From Pseudomonadota bacterium (lineage in GTDB: Bacteria > Pseudomonadota > Alphaproteobacteria > Rhizobiales > Hyphomicrobiaceae): DNA of 5,025 bases. This document shows, piece after piece, positions 1 to 5,025 of this stretch. Each line of letters opens with the position of its first letter. Within the stretch, counting starts at the first letter, position 1. The DNA lies in contig JAEYYJ010000045.1 of the NCBI GenBank assembly GCA_023430845.1, positions 1 to 5,025 of the forward strand, in the 5' to 3' direction. The notes beneath the pieces were generated by a model that had not been told where the DNA came from, searched no databases, and saw only the letters and a list, made by a program, of their open reading frames with translations. A program made the position numbers and the translations under genes.

Positions 1-166
1 GCAGGGCGTCGGCGGCACGGTTGAAGGGGACGATCTCGGAATAAACGCCGGCTTCGCGCACGCGGCGGGCGATGAGCTGGGTCACCTGCGAGCCGAAGTC
101 GATGATCAGGACCGCGTCCCCTATGGGCTCGGCGGGCACCATGGGCGTCACTTCGGGTGATGACAT
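1..166 (-). CDS. guaA: GMP synthase (glutamine-hydrolysing), N-terminal fragment, runs off left edge
   Basis: Only the first 55 codons are in the window. After a short variable leader (about 18 residues) the translation reads [20 protein letters not shown] followed by [11 protein letters not shown]. This is the hallmark start of the class I glutamine amidotransferase domain of GuaA, which in full-length enzymes carries a Cys-His-Glu triad. GuaA converts XMP to GMP in the cytoplasm using ATP and glutamine-derived ammonia; the amidotransferase cysteine, ATP-pyrophosphatase domain and dimerisation domain all lie outside the window. The start at 166 is the furthest possible, because an in-frame TAG lies immediately upstream. 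No strong Shine-Dalgarno precedes it (only a weak GAG about 9 bases upstream). An internal ATG at 142 (residue 9) is an alternative that would still keep the whole conserved domain. The gene is downstream of, and co-oriented with, the small gene at 331-618, but 164 bases and a likely promoter separate them. Confidence 0.95.
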   Translation of the reverse strand, partial: MSSPEVTPMVPAEPIGDAVLIIDFGSQVTQLIARRVREAGVYSEIVPFNRAADAL

Positions 167-232
167 CTAAGGGTCTCGGCGCTTTCCGACAGGATTTGGC
201 GAGCGGGAATCGGTTGCATGTCCGTCCCGCCC

Positions 233-261
233 GATACAGCACCCGCCCGGCCATGGGTCAA
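233..261 (-). promoter_or_regulatory. guaA: Candidate sigma-70 type promoter for guaA
   Basis: On the minus strand a TTGACC box (256-261, 5 of 6 matches to TTGACA) is separated by exactly 17 bases from TGTATC (233-238, 3 of 6 matches to TATAAT). Transcription would begin near 226, giving a leader of about 60 nucleotides before the guaA ATG at 166. The strong -35 and ideal spacing support it; the weak -10 limits confidence. Confidence 0.45.
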
Positions 262-303
262 GCGTCCGCTCACCGCACCCCCGTTAGTGCCGCGCAACCG
301 TAG

Positions 304-329
304 AAAAAACGGTCAAGTCCAGTGCGGAC
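304..329 (-). terminator. Weak candidate intrinsic terminator after the small glycine-rich gene
   Basis: Just after the TAG of the 331-618 gene, the minus strand carries a short hairpin, GTCC-GCACT-GGAC (317-329). Seven bases further on is a run of six T residues (304-309). The stem is only 4 bp and is not directly abutted by the T-run, so this is a weak or partial terminator at best. Its position, between a stop codon and the putative guaA promoter, is what makes it worth listing. Confidence 0.25.
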
Positions 330-330
330 G

Positions 331-618
331 CTACTTGGCGAAGTTCTGCTTGAGCATCCCGACGATGGCCATGAGCACCGCGCCGCCGACACCGCCCCCG
401 GCTATTTGCGAGATGATCGCGCCCAGATCCAGGCCGCCGCCCGCAGTGGCTGTCCCAACGCCGAGCAGCGCCTGCAGGATTTGCCCGCCAAGCCCGCCCC
501 CGACGAGGCCCGCCAGAGAGTTGCCGAGGACACCGAGCGACTTCTCCTTGAGAGCCGCACCGGCAACGTTGCCACCGATCGCACCACTGATGAGCTGAAT
601 GATAAGAGCGAGATCCAT
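331..618 (-). CDS. Small glycine-rich, hydrophobic protein of unknown function
   Basis: This encodes a 95-residue protein with 24 glycines (25%) in clusters such as SGAIGGNVAG (11-20), LVGGGLGGQIL (38-48) and IAGGGVGGAVL (72-82). They alternate with Leu/Ile/Val/Ala, giving GxxxG-like glycine-zipper patterns suited to membrane insertion or helix packing. A short charged segment (KEK, 24-26) and a lysine-containing C-terminus (KQNFAK) flank the hydrophobic parts. I chose the ATG at 618, although the frame is open to 648, because the sequence just upstream contains GGGAGGTGG, a strong Shine-Dalgarno about 6 bases before this ATG, and because the protein then begins MDLALIIQLI. It resembles, from memory, small uncharacterised Gly-rich proteins beginning MDL that are found in alphaproteobacteria; function is unknown. 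There is no catalytic motif, no cysteine and no recognisable bacteriocin leader. Coding status is well supported by the RBS and non-random protein pattern. Confidence 0.8.
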   Translation of the reverse strand: MDLALIIQLISGAIGGNVAGAALKEKSLGVLGNSLAGLVGGGLGGQILQALLGVGTATAGGGLDLGAIISQIAGGGVGGAVLMAIVGMLKQNFAK

Positions 619-672
619 GAGCCACCTCCCTGGATGGGTGTGCGCCAACCGAGCTTTCCGGCGCCGCGGGAT

Positions 673-678
673 ACTATA
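673..678 (-). promoter_or_regulatory. Possible -10 element for the small glycine-rich gene
   Basis: The minus strand reads GATATAGTATCC here, including TATAGT (5 of 6 matches to TATAAT), the most A/T-rich hexamer in the region upstream of the gene at 618. Initiation would be near 666, giving a leader of about 48 nucleotides. No convincing TTGACA-like box sits 16-18 bases upstream, so only the -10 is proposed. Confidence 0.25.
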
Positions 679-852
679 TCAGATTCCTCTGCATCGAGAT
701 GCTCAGTTGGCACTCAAGAACGGCATCCACGGCGACACAAATCTGCTGCCGTTCAGCAACAGCCGTGAACCAAGCTGCAGTTCCGTAAATTGTGATGTGG
801 CTAAAGGCTGGGTAGTTTGAACCTTATTGCCTATGTTTACGTCTTACTGGTG

Positions 853-870
853 GGCCCTCGTGTAGGGGCC
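853..870 (+). other. Short GC-rich hairpin in the leader region of the PG-binding-like gene
   Basis: GGCCCT and GGGGCC pair over 5 GC base pairs plus one wobble around a 6-base loop (859-864). No T-run follows on either strand, so it does not look like an intrinsic terminator. It lies about 83 bases before the start codon at 954 and could be a leader structure or simply chance in GC-rich DNA. Confidence 0.3.
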
Positions 871-953
871 TTCCGGTGATGGGCGCGCGGTGAACTCGGC
901 GCCCTGCTTCGGACTTGAGATCCGTCACTTTGTAGCGCGTAGGGAACTGTCCG

Positions 954-1925
954 ATGAGCAAGACCACGGGCCTCGTGGGGGCGCTGGGCGCCTTTGGTGC
1001 CCTGGCTTATCTGCTGGCACCACTGCCACCCGAGACGCCTTCGGCCGGCATGGCTTTGAGCCCCAGCCCGAAAGCCGCCGCGACCGCGCCGGTCGAGAGC
1101 GGATCCGCTGCCACTGTCGTCCCCGTCGCAGCCGAAGAGCCGGCGGCCCCCAGGGTAGATGCGGGCGTACGCCTCGTTCAACAGATCCAGAGCGAGCTTC
1201 TGCGCCTCGGCTGCTATGGCGGCGCCGTGGACGGCCGATGGTCCCTGGAGACCCAGCAGGGCATGCAAGCCCTCGGGGAGCGCGTGCGCATCCTGCGGCC
1301 CGTCGAGACACCCGACTACATCATGCTGGCGCTCGCCCGCAGTCAGACGAGCCATGTTTGCACGGCGCGCGATCGCGAGACGGCCTCGCGACAGCCCGCA
1401 CGCATCGTGCCCATGGCCGCGCCGGCCGAGATCACACCTGAGCGCGCCGCAACGCCCCCGGTACGTCGTCCCTCGGGCCGCGCTGCCGCAGCGCCGGAAA
1501 TGCCACGTGTGCGCAGCGGCGCTCGGACCGCGAACCAGCCCATCGAGAGCCGAAATGTGAGTGCGGCTCAGCCCTACCGTGCCGCCGAGCGGGCCGCGGA
1601 TCAGGCGGACGATGATGATAGCGTCCTCCCATTGAGCCAGGACGTCATCAGCCAGGACCGCATGGGCCTCGGCGCGGCCCCGGTGGATCCGCTGCGTGCC
1701 GGCATGGATCCACGCGACCCGACTGCTACGGCGGTATTGCGCGGCCCGCATACGGCAAGGGCCGGAAGCATCGTCGGAGATCTCGGCCCGCAATTGCCAT
1801 CGGCCGCGCCCGATCGCGCGCGATCTGCAGCCCGTCCGGCGTCTCCTGGGGTAACGCCGCGGCGAAGCGCGCGCCGCGACTGGAAGCGCAACTTCTTCGC
1901 TCAGATGCGGGAGGCCGGGCCTTGA
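954..1925 (+). CDS. Membrane-anchored/exported protein with peptidoglycan-binding-like domain
   Basis: This is a 323-residue protein. Residues about 5-24 form one hydrophobic helix with a single N-terminal lysine (signal anchor or uncleaved signal). A Pro/Ala-rich linker follows (25-70), then a PG_binding_1-like segment at 73-111 with the core LLRLGCYGGAVDGRWSLET, matching the family pattern L..LG.Y.G.vDG.wg..T. The next stretch, PVETPDYIMLALA (116-128), ends near C136. C87 and C136 could form a disulfide in the periplasm. Residues from about 140 to the end are low-complexity (Arg/Ala/Pro), with an acidic patch DDDD (219-222) and a basic tail with RRDWKRNFF, so probably disordered. The likely role is binding the cell wall; no hydrolase or transpeptidase domain is visible. 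The start is supported by AGGGAA 7 bases before the ATG. A 318-codon open frame on the opposite strand is a GC-driven shadow. Domain assignment is by pattern; the precise function is unknown. Confidence 0.85.
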   Translation: MSKTTGLVGALGAFGALAYLLAPLPPETPSAGMALSPSPKAAATAPVESGSAATVVPVAAEEPAAPRVDAGVRLVQQIQSELLRLGCYGGAVDGRWSLETQQGMQALGERVRILRPVETPDYIMLALARSQTSHVCTARDRETASRQPARIVPMAAPAEITPERAATPPVRRPSGRAAAAPEMPRVRSGARTANQPIESRNVSAAQPYRAAERAADQADDDDSVLPLSQDVISQDRMGLGAAPVDPLRAGMDPRDPTATAVLRGPHTARAGSIVGDLGPQLPSAAPDRARSAARPASPGVTPRRSARRDWKRNFFAQMREAGP

Positions 1926-2125
1926 TTGTCACTCTGATATCAATGCGCACGCGCAGCGCATCGTCGAGTTGAGCCACACTCAAGTGAGGTGACGTAAGCC
2001 GCTATTTTAATCAATTTTACCTTGGCGTCCGCGATCAGCGGGTATGGTTTCCGGCCATTAATCGATGCGCGCCCGTCTTCAACGCGTTATGAAAGCAGCA
2101 TTGCACGACTTGGGGGTATTCCCGT
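1926..2125. other. Intergenic gap with A/T-rich patch and weak promoter-like sequence
   Basis: This 200-base gap contains a small stem, TTGAG-CCACA-CTCAA (1969-1983), with no adjoining T-run, and a markedly A/T-rich stretch at about 2003-2022. After that, a CTTGGC box and TATGGT with a 16-base spacer (about 2022-2049) could be a weak promoter for the ORF at 2126. None of these is strong enough to call separately. No gene is supported here. Confidence 0.3.
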
Positions 2126-2416
2126 ATGCGCCATTGGAGTCCATGGGACGATCAGCTATTGCGCGCGCTACGTGGCGAGTTCCGCGTTCATGCGCCGTTG
2201 CTCACCTTCATGCCGGGCAAAGAGGGGGGCGTCGCCGTATTTCACGAGGAGACGGAAATCGGCCTTTGGGTGGCGGCGAGCCGGCATTGCTATCAGTACA
2301 TGCACGCTGATGGCCGCCCGGGGATGACTGCGCCTTGTGACATCATGGATATCATCTCGGTCAATCACGAGCTCTTTTCCAGCATTCTGTACGGTAGCGA
2401 CCGCGGCTCGGCCTGA
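2126..2416 (+). CDS. Hypothetical protein, 96 residues, not recognised
   Basis: I do not recognise this protein. The reasons to think it real are as follows. The ATG is preceded 9 bases upstream by GGGGG (2112-2116), a passable ribosome binding site. The translation is balanced, with Trp, His, Tyr, Phe, Met and acidic residues spread through it, unlike the Arg/Ala/Pro-rich shadows in other frames. It ends shortly before the ndk promoter. The protein is soluble-looking: no membrane segment or signal, two cysteines (in RHCYQY and APCDIMD), and a C-terminal half, GLWVAASRHCYQYMHADGRP (46-65) then IMDIISVNHELFSSILYG, that looks like alternating strand and helix. Codon use is less GC-biased than in ndk (CTA, TTG, GTA, AGT occur), which could mean weak expression, recent arrival or a spurious frame. 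It may sit alone; 111 bases and a promoter separate it from ndk. Confidence 0.5.
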   Translation: MRHWSPWDDQLLRALRGEFRVHAPLLTFMPGKEGGVAVFHEETEIGLWVAASRHCYQYMHADGRPGMTAPCDIMDIISVNHELFSSILYGSDRGSA

Positions 2417-2451
2417 GCACGCGACCGATCGCCCGCCTGCTGCCGGCCGTC

Positions 2452-2480
2452 TTGTGGGCGCATTGCAGCGCCGCTATAAC
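2452..2480 (+). promoter_or_regulatory. ndk: Probable sigma-70 type promoter for ndk, with embedded inverted repeat
   Basis: TTGTGG (2452-2457) and TATAAC (2475-2480, 5 of 6 matches to TATAAT) are separated by exactly 17 bases. Transcription would start near 2487, leaving a leader of about 40 nucleotides before the ndk ATG. Filling most of the interval from the end of the -35 to the -10 is a perfect 5-bp inverted repeat, GGCGC-ATTGCA-GCGCC (2457-2472), a possible operator. The -10 and spacing are strong; the -35 is only half-matched. Confidence 0.55.
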
Positions 2481-2527
2481 CCGCGCCACATCCTTCCCTT
2501 CAACACTGAGATCCAAGGAGCCGCCTC

Positions 2528-2950
2528 ATGGCGATCGAGCGCACATTCTCCATCATCAAGCCCGACGCCACCGAGCGCAACCTCACCGGCGCCATCAATG
2601 CCGTGATCGAAAAAGCCGGTCTCCGGATCGTCGGCCAGAAGCGCGTACGCTGGACAAAGGCCCAGGCCGAGAAGTTCTACGAGGAGCACGCCGCGCGCCC
2701 CTTCTACGGCGAGCTCTGCGCGTTCATGACATCGGGCCCCATTGTCGTGCAGGTGCTCGAAGGCGAGAACGCGATCGCCAAGTACCGCGAGGTTATGGGC
2801 GCCACCGACCCGGCCCAGGCGGACGAGGGAACCATCCGAAAGCTCTTCGCCCGCTCGAAGGGCGAGAACTCCAGCCACGGTTCGGACAGCCCGGCGGCGG
2901 CCCAGCGTGAGATCGCCCTGAACTTCAAGGCCGAAGAGATCGTCGGTTAA
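2528..2950 (+). CDS. ndk: Nucleoside diphosphate kinase
   Basis: This 140-residue protein has the standard length for bacterial Ndk. It transfers the gamma phosphate of ATP to NDPs and dNDPs through a phosphohistidine intermediate, balancing cytoplasmic NTP and dNTP pools. Visible family features are the start [11 protein letters not shown] with K11, the ARPFYGEL loop (56-63), R87, the GATDP motif (91-95, T93), R104 in TIRKLFA, and the active site NSSHGSDS with catalytic H117 at its canonical position. The end, [10 protein letters not shown], carries E128. Only the two residues before the histidine (Ser-Ser, where Ala-Val, Leu-Val or similar are commoner) depart from the usual, and they are not catalytic. 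The start is fixed by AAGGAG (2515-2520) 7 bases before the ATG. The gene is monocistronic in appearance, with its own promoter upstream and a strong terminator immediately after, and it is convergent with the hydrolase gene. Confidence 0.98.
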   Translation: MAIERTFSIIKPDATERNLTGAINAVIEKAGLRIVGQKRVRWTKAQAEKFYEEHAARPFYGELCAFMTSGPIVVQVLEGENAIAKYREVMGATDPAQADEGTIRKLFARSKGENSSHGSDSPAAAQREIALNFKAEEIVG

Positions 2951-2958
2951 GCAGCTTA

Positions 2959-2988
2959 AGGGCCCGCTTCGGCGGGCCTTATCATTTT
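2959..2988 (+). terminator. Rho-independent terminator of ndk
   Basis: Beginning 9 bases after the ndk stop, a stem of seven G-C pairs plus one G-U and one A-U (2959-2967 with 2972-2980) encloses a TTCG loop closed by C-G, the exceptionally stable UUCG tetraloop. It is followed by a T-rich tail, TTATCATTTT. It lies in the 44-base gap between convergent genes. Read from the minus strand, the tail is not T-rich, so it probably acts mainly on ndk. Confidence 0.85.
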
Positions 2989-2994
2989 CGAGCT

Positions 2995-3939
2995 TCAGGC
3001 AAAGGCCTTGCGCAGCTCCGTCGCGATATCTGCGATCGCCATCTGCGAGTCCTTGATAATGCGCCCCATGGTGAGAAAACCATGGATCTGGCCGTCGAAG
3101 CGCTTCGTCTCGACGGCGACGCCCGCCTGCATGAGCGCGCGTGCAAATTCCTCACCCTCATCGCGCAGTGGGTCCATCGCCGCAGTGATGACGTAGGCCG
3201 GCGGGAGGCCCGCGAGGCTCATCGCGTGCAGCGGCGATGCGCGCCAATCCTTCGCATCTGTCGCGCGCTGCTTCAAATAGAGATCGACGAACCAGTCCAT
3301 GGTCGTGCGCGTCAACGGCAGCTGTTCGGCAAATTCCTCGTAGGAAGGATATACGCTCGACATGTCCGTCGATGGATAGATCAGCACCTGCAGCTTGAGC
3401 TTCGGACCACCGTTGTCGCGAGCATGAAGCGCGACGACCGCGCTGAGGTTGCCGCCCGCACTGTCGCCGCCGACGGCGAGGCGATTGCGGTCGATGCCGA
3501 GGTCTTCCGCGTTGTCATGGATCCATTGCGCGGCGGCAATTGAATCGTCCGCCGCAGCGGGAAACTTGGCTTCCGGCGCCAACCGGTAGTCGACGGAGAT
3601 CACCGTGCACTGCGCCGCGTTCGCAATGTCGCGACACACGCCATCGTGGCTCTCGAGATTGCCAAGAACCCAGCCGCCGCCATGATAGTAGATGAGCGCC
3701 GGCTGTGGGCGGCTCGCATCCGTGCCCTGTCCTCGGTAGAGACGGAGCGGGATTTCGCCCGCGGGTCCGGTGGCCGCGAGGTCGCGCACCTCACCGACCG
3801 GCGAGGGATCGGGCTGGAGAATGGCCCGCGAGGCAACGAAGATCTCCCGAGCCGCCACATGCCCGATCGTCGGATACGGCGGCCGTCCCGAGGCAATGAT
3901 CAGCTCGACGACCTTGGCAGCATCCGGGTTGATGGTCAT
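2995..3939 (-). CDS. Alpha/beta hydrolase fold-3 esterase/lipase (HSL, family IV)
   Basis: This 314-residue protein has all signatures of the hormone-sensitive-lipase family of bacterial carboxylesterases. These are the oxyanion-hole motif HGGGW (86-90), DYRLAPE (117-123), the nucleophile elbow GDSAGGN (158-164, Ser160), the acid in DPLRDEG (Asp256) and the catalytic His286 in IHGF. The GDSAG form of the elbow places it in that subgroup. Such enzymes hydrolyse short to medium acyl esters; the natural substrate cannot be told. There is no signal peptide, so it is probably cytoplasmic. I chose the ATG at 3939 because AGAGGAAGG lies just before it and the family commonly begins near this sequence (MTINPDAAKVVELI). 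A GTG at 3981 would add 14 residues but has only a weak AGGCGG 10 bases upstream. It follows the PqiA-like gene by 64 bases (22 with the GTG start) on the same strand, so co-transcription is plausible. A relation in function is only a guess. Confidence 0.93.
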   Translation of the reverse strand: MTINPDAAKVVELIIASGRPPYPTIGHVAAREIFVASRAILQPDPSPVGEVRDLAATGPAGEIPLRLYRGQGTDASRPQPALIYYHGGGWVLGNLESHDGVCRDIANAAQCTVISVDYRLAPEAKFPAAADDSIAAAQWIHDNAEDLGIDRNRLAVGGDSAGGNLSAVVALHARDNGGPKLKLQVLIYPSTDMSSVYPSYEEFAEQLPLTRTTMDWFVDLYLKQRATDAKDWRASPLHAMSLAGLPPAYVITAAMDPLRDEGEEFARALMQAGVAVETKRFDGQIHGFLTMGRIIKDSQMAIADIATELRKAFA

Positions 3940-4003
3940 GGGCCTTCCTCTCGCTTCCAGCGGTAGTTCTGATTTGCTCACAGGCTAGCCGCCTCACACC
4001 GCC

Positions 4004-5025
4004 TCAAGCAACCCGCGATGGGCGGCGGCCTTCCATGCTGCGCCGGTCGACGCCTCGGCTCGGGGGCAGCGGCCGCGGAGGATCGCGCATGGGCGGCAGC
4101 GCCGAGTTCGCCCAGCCGTAGGCGAACATGGTCATCAGCGCGGAGGCCGCGAAGCAATAAATGCCCGGCAGGACCCGCGCCTCGATGTATCCGGAGGAGT
4201 TCATGTAGAAAATCATGAGCGCGAGCACCATGACATCGGTCATCGAGTAGCGCCCTAGCCACTCCATGGTCGAAAGGGATTTCTGGCGGAAGTCCTCGGA
4301 GAGGTTCGGCGAGAGGCACAGCGTCAGCAGATAAAGCAGCTTCAGGAACGGAAACACCACCGAGAAAATCGCAATCACGGCTGAGAGGAAGTACTCCTGC
4401 GTGCGGTAGAGCGCATAGATGATGCTCGCGATGGAGTGCTCGTTCGTCCACACGTAGATGGTCGTAAAGCGGATCGACGGCAGGATCACGCCGAGCGCGA
4501 ATAGGATGGCGGCCGTCAGGATGAACAGCGCCAGCATGAAGTTCTTGAAGGCCGACCGCCCACCGACACCGATGACGGGGCGATGCCGCTCGGCTTTGAG
4601 ATGCTCGGCCCGGATCGGCGCCAGGGCAAACACGCTGAGCCAAGCATAGGCGAGGATCATGAACACCACGGCCGCCGTGAAGAAGTAGACGCCCGACAAA
4701 CTGCGCGCGTCGTAGATGCCCTGGCTCTTGAGGAAGAAGATCATCAGCGCCAGCACGAGCACATCGTGCATGGACCACTTGCCGAGCCACTCGAGCGCGC
4801 GCAACCGCCTATACTGCCGCTGGAGCGCGTCGAGCGGCATGGTCGTCAGCATGACGAGATAGAGGATCTTGAAGACCGGCAGCACGATCGAGAACAGGAG
4901 CACGATCACGCCGAGGAAGATCTGATTGCGCTGGATGAGCGTCCACACCGTCGAGATGAGCGAGAACTCGGTCGAGAAGAAATAGAACTTCGTCAGCTTG
5001 ATCGAGGGCAGGCTGATGCCGAGCG
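4004..5025 (-). CDS. PqiA/LetA-family integral membrane protein, C-terminal part, runs off right edge
   Basis: The visible 339 residues (first full codon at 5023) are strongly hydrophobic and contain two copies of the PqiA module, at residues 1-128 and 177-304. Each begins LGxxLPSI, continues through an S-V-L-P-V-F-K / S-V-F-P-F-L-K helix, then has EWLG(K/R)(W/Y)SM.DV..LALMIF, and ends with an A-Y-(A/G)-W helix. I count about seven hydrophobic helices. A Pro/Arg-rich tail of some 35 residues follows and is probably cytoplasmic. PqiA/LetA proteins are inner-membrane partners of MCE-domain proteins (PqiB/LetB) in lipid transport between membranes. E. coli members carry zinc-ribbon cysteines before each module. 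Here the linker between modules (129-176) has no cysteine, so the second ribbon is absent; the first, if any, is off the window. Family assignment rests on the SM-D motif and the module architecture. An MCE partner gene is not in view. The 942-base frame from a GTG at 4948 is internal, since the reading frame stays open to the edge. Confidence 0.85.
   Translation of the reverse strand, partial: LGISLPSIKLTKFYFFSTEFSLISTVWTLIQRNQIFLGVIVLLFSIVLPVFKILYLVMLTTMPLDALQRQYRRLRALEWLGKWSMHDVLVLALMIFFLKSQGIYDARSLSGVYFFTAAVVFMILAYAWLSVFALAPIRAEHLKAERHRPVIGVGGRSAFKNFMLALFILTAAILFALGVILPSIRFTTIYVWTNEHSIASIIYALYRTQEYFLSAVIAIFSVVFPFLKLLYLLTLCLSPNLSEDFRQKSLSTMEWLGRYSMTDVMVLALMIFYMNSSGYIEARVLPGIYCFAASALMTMFAYGWANSALPPMRDPPRPLPPSRGVDRRSMEGRRPSRVA
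4112..4495 (-). repeat. Second copy of the 128-residue PqiA module (internal protein duplication)
   Basis: These bases encode residues 177-304 of the partial protein. They align without any net length change to residues 1-128 (4640-5023): LGVILPSIRF versus LGISLPSIKL, MEWLGRYSMTDVMVLALMIF versus the equivalent LEWLGKWSMHDVLVLALMIF, and FAYGW versus LAYAW. It is a repeat at protein level, with the DNA diverged, so an old duplication typical of the family rather than a recent event. Confidence 0.8.
4640..5023 (-). repeat. First copy of the 128-residue PqiA module
   Basis: These bases encode residues 1-128 of the visible protein, starting at LGISLPSI and ending at LAYAW. The preceding helix of this module, and anything N-terminal to it such as a zinc ribbon, are beyond the window edge. 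The spacing between equivalent positions of the two modules is 176 residues. Confidence 0.8.

Larger units (their letters stand above)
619..953. other. 335-base divergent intergenic region
   Basis: No supportable gene lies here. The region separates the minus-strand glycine-rich gene (start 618) from the plus-strand PG-binding-like gene (start 954), so it must carry both promoters. Its visible contents are a TATAGT-like hexamer for the leftward gene, an A/T-richer stretch around 785-850, a hairpin at 853-870 and the ribosome binding site AGGGAA at 941-946. A weak plus-strand promoter could be drawn around 790-820 (TTGTGA, 17 bases, TAGTTT), but its -10 is poor and I do not call it. Open frames crossing the region are shadows without ribosome binding sites or protein-like composition. 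Confidence 0.6.

Noticed and set aside
256..317. GGTCAAG present twice (256-262 and 311-317)
   Set aside because: It is a seven-base direct repeat. One copy is the reverse of the guaA -35 box, and no further copies or spacing pattern suggest an operator array.
218..768. Plus-strand open frames of 126 and 148 codons across the guaA upstream region and the glycine-rich gene
   Set aside because: They are Pro/Ala/Arg-rich shadows of the minus-strand gene, without good ribosome binding sites.
1683..1713. 8-bp inverted repeat GTGGATCC / GGATCCAC with a 15-base spacer
   Set aside because: It lies inside coding sequence and arises from two copies of the palindrome GGATCC encoding two DP dipeptides; probably chance.
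837..1793. 318-codon open frame on the minus strand opposite the PG-binding-like gene
   Set aside because: Its product is Arg/Gly/Ala/His-rich with no recognisable domain, and it mirrors the plus-strand gene, which has a ribosome binding site, a signal anchor and a family motif. Long antisense frames are expected in GC-rich coding DNA.
1969..1983. TTGAG-CCACA-CTCAA stem after the PG-binding-like gene
   Set aside because: The stem has only 5 bp with low G/C content and no adjoining T-run, so it is not a convincing terminator.
2065..2327. Alternative plus-strand frames (starts at 2022 and 2065) overlapping the 2126 ORF
   Set aside because: Their translations are Arg/Ala/Ser-rich and lack ribosome binding sites; the frame starting at 2126 has the more natural protein composition.
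3978..4790. 270-codon minus-strand frame overlapping the PqiA-like gene
   Set aside because: It is an out-of-frame shadow. The overlapping frame encodes clear repeated membrane modules that stay open to the window edge.

Overview
The window is GC-rich DNA with dense coding, a very strong third-position G/C bias and alphaproteobacterial-looking proteins. The clues are a GMP synthase start, a peptidoglycan-binding-like protein of a type common in Rhizobiales (Hyphomicrobiales), a small glycine-rich protein and a two-module PqiA/LetA-type membrane protein. I infer an alphaproteobacterium, probably of the order Hyphomicrobiales; genus cannot be told. It looks like an ordinary chromosomal segment. 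I see no mobile elements, integrases, CRISPR arrays, tRNAs or rRNAs.

Layout from left to right. The 5' end of guaA (GMP synthase) runs off the left edge on the minus strand (1-166), with a plausible promoter at 233-261. Upstream of it, also on the minus strand, is a 95-residue, 25% glycine membrane-like protein of unknown function (331-618) with an excellent ribosome binding site. A 335-base non-coding divergent region (619-953) follows. Next is a plus-strand, membrane-anchored or exported protein with a peptidoglycan-binding-like domain and a long disordered tail (954-1925), then a 200-base gap and a small unrecognised plus-strand ORF (2126-2416). A well-formed promoter (2452-2480) drives ndk, nucleoside diphosphate kinase (2528-2950), which ends in a UUCG-loop intrinsic terminator.

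The right part is on the minus strand and convergent with ndk. It holds an HSL-family (family IV) alpha/beta hydrolase (2995-3939) and, 64 bases upstream of it, the C-terminal 339 residues of a PqiA/LetA-like integral membrane protein (4004 to beyond 5025). These two may be co-transcribed.

Functionally, guaA and ndk both serve purine nucleotide supply (XMP to GMP; NDP to NTP), but they are on opposite strands and separately controlled, so this is proximity rather than an operon. The PqiA-like protein and the PG-binding-like protein are both cell-envelope proteins. I found no convincing new multi-gene system. The most interesting items are the clean 128-residue internal duplication of the PqiA-like protein with no cysteines between its modules, the glycine-rich small protein, the orphan ORF at 2126, and an inverted repeat lying inside the ndk promoter spacer.
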